From Larimichthys crocea (lineage: Eukaryota > Chordata > Actinopteri > Sciaenidae), in contig NC_040021.1 in NCBI RefSeq assembly GCF_000972845.2, positions 5,085,969-5,149,968 of the forward strand: a stretch of 64,000 bases of DNA, read 5' to 3'. Shown in pieces: positions 62,451 through 64,000 of this stretch. A model generated the notes under the pieces. That model was not told where the DNA came from. It searched no databases and saw nothing but the letters and a program-made list of their open reading frames with translations. Each line of letters starts with the position of its first letter. The stretch's first letter is position 1. The translations under genes were made by a program, and so were the position numbers.

Positions 62451-64000
62451 GTGGGAGAGCTATTCAATGACCTCTTTGAAAGGACAGACAGCTCCCATAG
62501 AAACAGGACAATGTTTCATCTGTGGCTGAAATCAGTTGACTTAATGATGTTCACATCGATCCAAAAAAAAAGGATATTTAAAACGGTGTTATTGCTCTTA
62601 TTGACTGTCCGTTTCAACTACACTTAAGACCCCATCAACAAAGTTCTGATTGGTTTCTTCAATGGTGGGAACGACAAGTCAGTGAGCTCAAAACCAAAAC
62701 TTATTGAGACGTGGCGTCTTAAACTAATATGGCAATTCCTTAATACAGAGTCTCCATAAGTCCCCATGTTCAAATGTCCAATAAACATGTTTACAGCCTG
62801 GTACAAAAAACTGTTTTGGTCTCTGTAGCTAATTTCCCCGTTCATGACAACTGTACTGAGGGTGAATTTATATACAGCTCACCTGTTCACATTATATTAA
62901 GGTTTAAAGTTATGCAGGATTAGGAGCATGGTCGCTTTGATTGACAGGTAGGTGTCCTTACAGACTTCTTTTTTGAGCACCCAGGCACCTCAACTCCACC
63001 GATGATCCACGTCTTTGCCGTTTTTTAGATTACCCGGGAGGATGGATGGGTGCTGGAAACCTGTGGGTGACATCACAGATAACAATGTCCATGCTGTGTA
63101 CAGTCCATAGGTTTAAGTGACTGCCTGAAAAACGGCAATGGCAGAACCAGAGAGACAAGAACAGCATCGCTTCGTGAGAATAACAACTCCGATTGGTTGA
63201 AATTTGATAGACAGATGGTTCCCGATGTTGTAGTTTGATTACTTCCCACGTGGCTGCTGTCCATTATATCCTACAATGATATAATACTACTTTTCTCTCT
63301 TAACATTGTGGAGAAGGTCTCGTTTGAGTAGACTTTACTTTAAAACTAACTAATTCAGCACGAGCAGCAACATAACGGCTGATCAGACGGGCAAATATAA
63401 CCGTGTAGTGTGAGTTAACACCATGTAAAAACTCTCCAATACTCCAGACAACCATATTCATCTCCAGCTCCTGAGAGAAATCTGAATAAAATAAAAACAC
63501 TCAGTCCATCATCTTAAGATGGGAGGAAGTCTGTGCTTCAGAGATGTAGGCCATCATCTCTAGCAACACTTTCCAGCAGCTGTCAGAAACGCCATCCTGT
63601 CGCTGACCTCCGACCTCCCCGTGGAGGGAAAGGAAAATGACGCCGATTTCCCCTCAGATTTTTAAAAACGTGCTCCTTTCATATTAAATCCCATTGGAAA
63701 TTCTTGTTGCCAGGGAACATTTGAATTATTTTTTTCTTCTTCTATCCTGTTGCCCACGTTGTTGCCTTGTTGCTAGGAGTGTTGCCCATCTGCACTGTTT
63801 ATCACCCACTGCGGTGTTCGTAGTGTCTGCAGCTTTCACATGCAGAATATTGGTAAGAAGAGCTGATGCAGTGAAGTTCTCGTGTGTAATCAGAGTAAAA
63901 TAATGTCTCTGTTGTTGTTTTTCATGATTCATAATCTCCTTAACCCGAAAGCGGATGACGACAACAGAAATGATTCGACATCCTGAGAATATTTCTGTTT
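62451..64000 (+). other. Sequence downstream of rngtt
   Basis: Past the inferred poly(A) site there is a family A repeat (62736-63115). The remainder, including 63116-64000, has no exon, RNA gene or repeat I can support. If the true 3' end lies further downstream, part of this would be 3' UTR. Confidence 0.6.
62736..63115 (+). repeat. Interspersed repeat family A, copy 3
   Basis: The stretch has GTCTCCATAAGTCCCCATG, ACAGCCTGGTACAAAAAAC, TAGCTAATTTCCCCGTTCATG and ACAACTGTACTGAGGGTGAA. It continues to GTGACATCACAGATAACAATG and ends GTGTACAGTCCATAGG. It is the longest copy at the 3' side. Its first two thirds are close to the copy at 2118, suggesting both are fairly young. Confidence 0.85.

Noticed and set aside
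1..64000. CRISPR arrays, operons, rRNA genes, phage or plasmid modules
   Set aside because: None is present; the repeats lack regular spacers and all gene structure is spliced vertebrate type.

Overview
The window is vertebrate nuclear DNA, almost certainly from a teleost fish and probably a percomorph. Short coding blocks with exact GT/AG borders lie in long AT-rich introns. The interspersed repeats are fish types: Tc1-like, Rex3/RTE-like and L2-like elements, tRNA-derived SINEs and hAT-like MITEs. Nothing resembles bacterial or viral gene organisation.

The only intact protein-coding gene I can support is the 3' half of rngtt, the mRNA capping enzyme, on the + strand. Eight exons (2688-2823, 6050-6121, 15139-15303, 31622-31690, 45386-45486, 51028-51094, 59148-59271, 61447-61613) join in phase and encode 299 residues, from just after the active-site KxDG motif to the stop codon. 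They carry guanylyltransferase motifs III, IIIa, IV, V and VI and the proline-rich C-terminal tail. The N-terminal RNA triphosphatase domain and the catalytic lysine exon must lie upstream of position 1. The 3' UTR runs from 61614 to about 62450 and ends at overlapping AATAAA signals at 62425-62434. It holds an 18-C run next to the stop codon, a perfect 2 x 41 bp tandem duplication and a G-quadruplex-like G run.

Layout: 1-2687 is an upstream intron with a copy of interspersed family A. The intron 2824-6049 holds a tRNA-type SINE. The intron 6122-15138 holds several hAT-like MITE relics. The 16.3 kb intron 15304-31621 holds more MITEs, a CT microsatellite and an L2-like tail. The 13.7 kb intron 31691-45385 holds a SINE, a broken ectodomain-like reading frame on the minus strand, a Tc1 transposase relic and a Rex3-like tail nested in another repeat. 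The intron 45487-51027 holds an expanded ~130 bp tandem array, an unidentified coding-like stretch and an L2-like fragment. The intron 51095-59147 holds a SINE and a Rex3-like fragment. The intron 59272-61446 holds a SINE copy and a short palindromic MITE. From 62460 to 64000 I see one family A copy and no gene.

I did not find a convincing new biological system. The items most worth checking are the broken minus-strand reading frame at 35851-36441, the coding-like stretch at 48711-48881, the 3' UTR structures, and the run of frame-preserving exons that carry catalytic motifs. All TE family names rest on recognition from memory; no database was searched.
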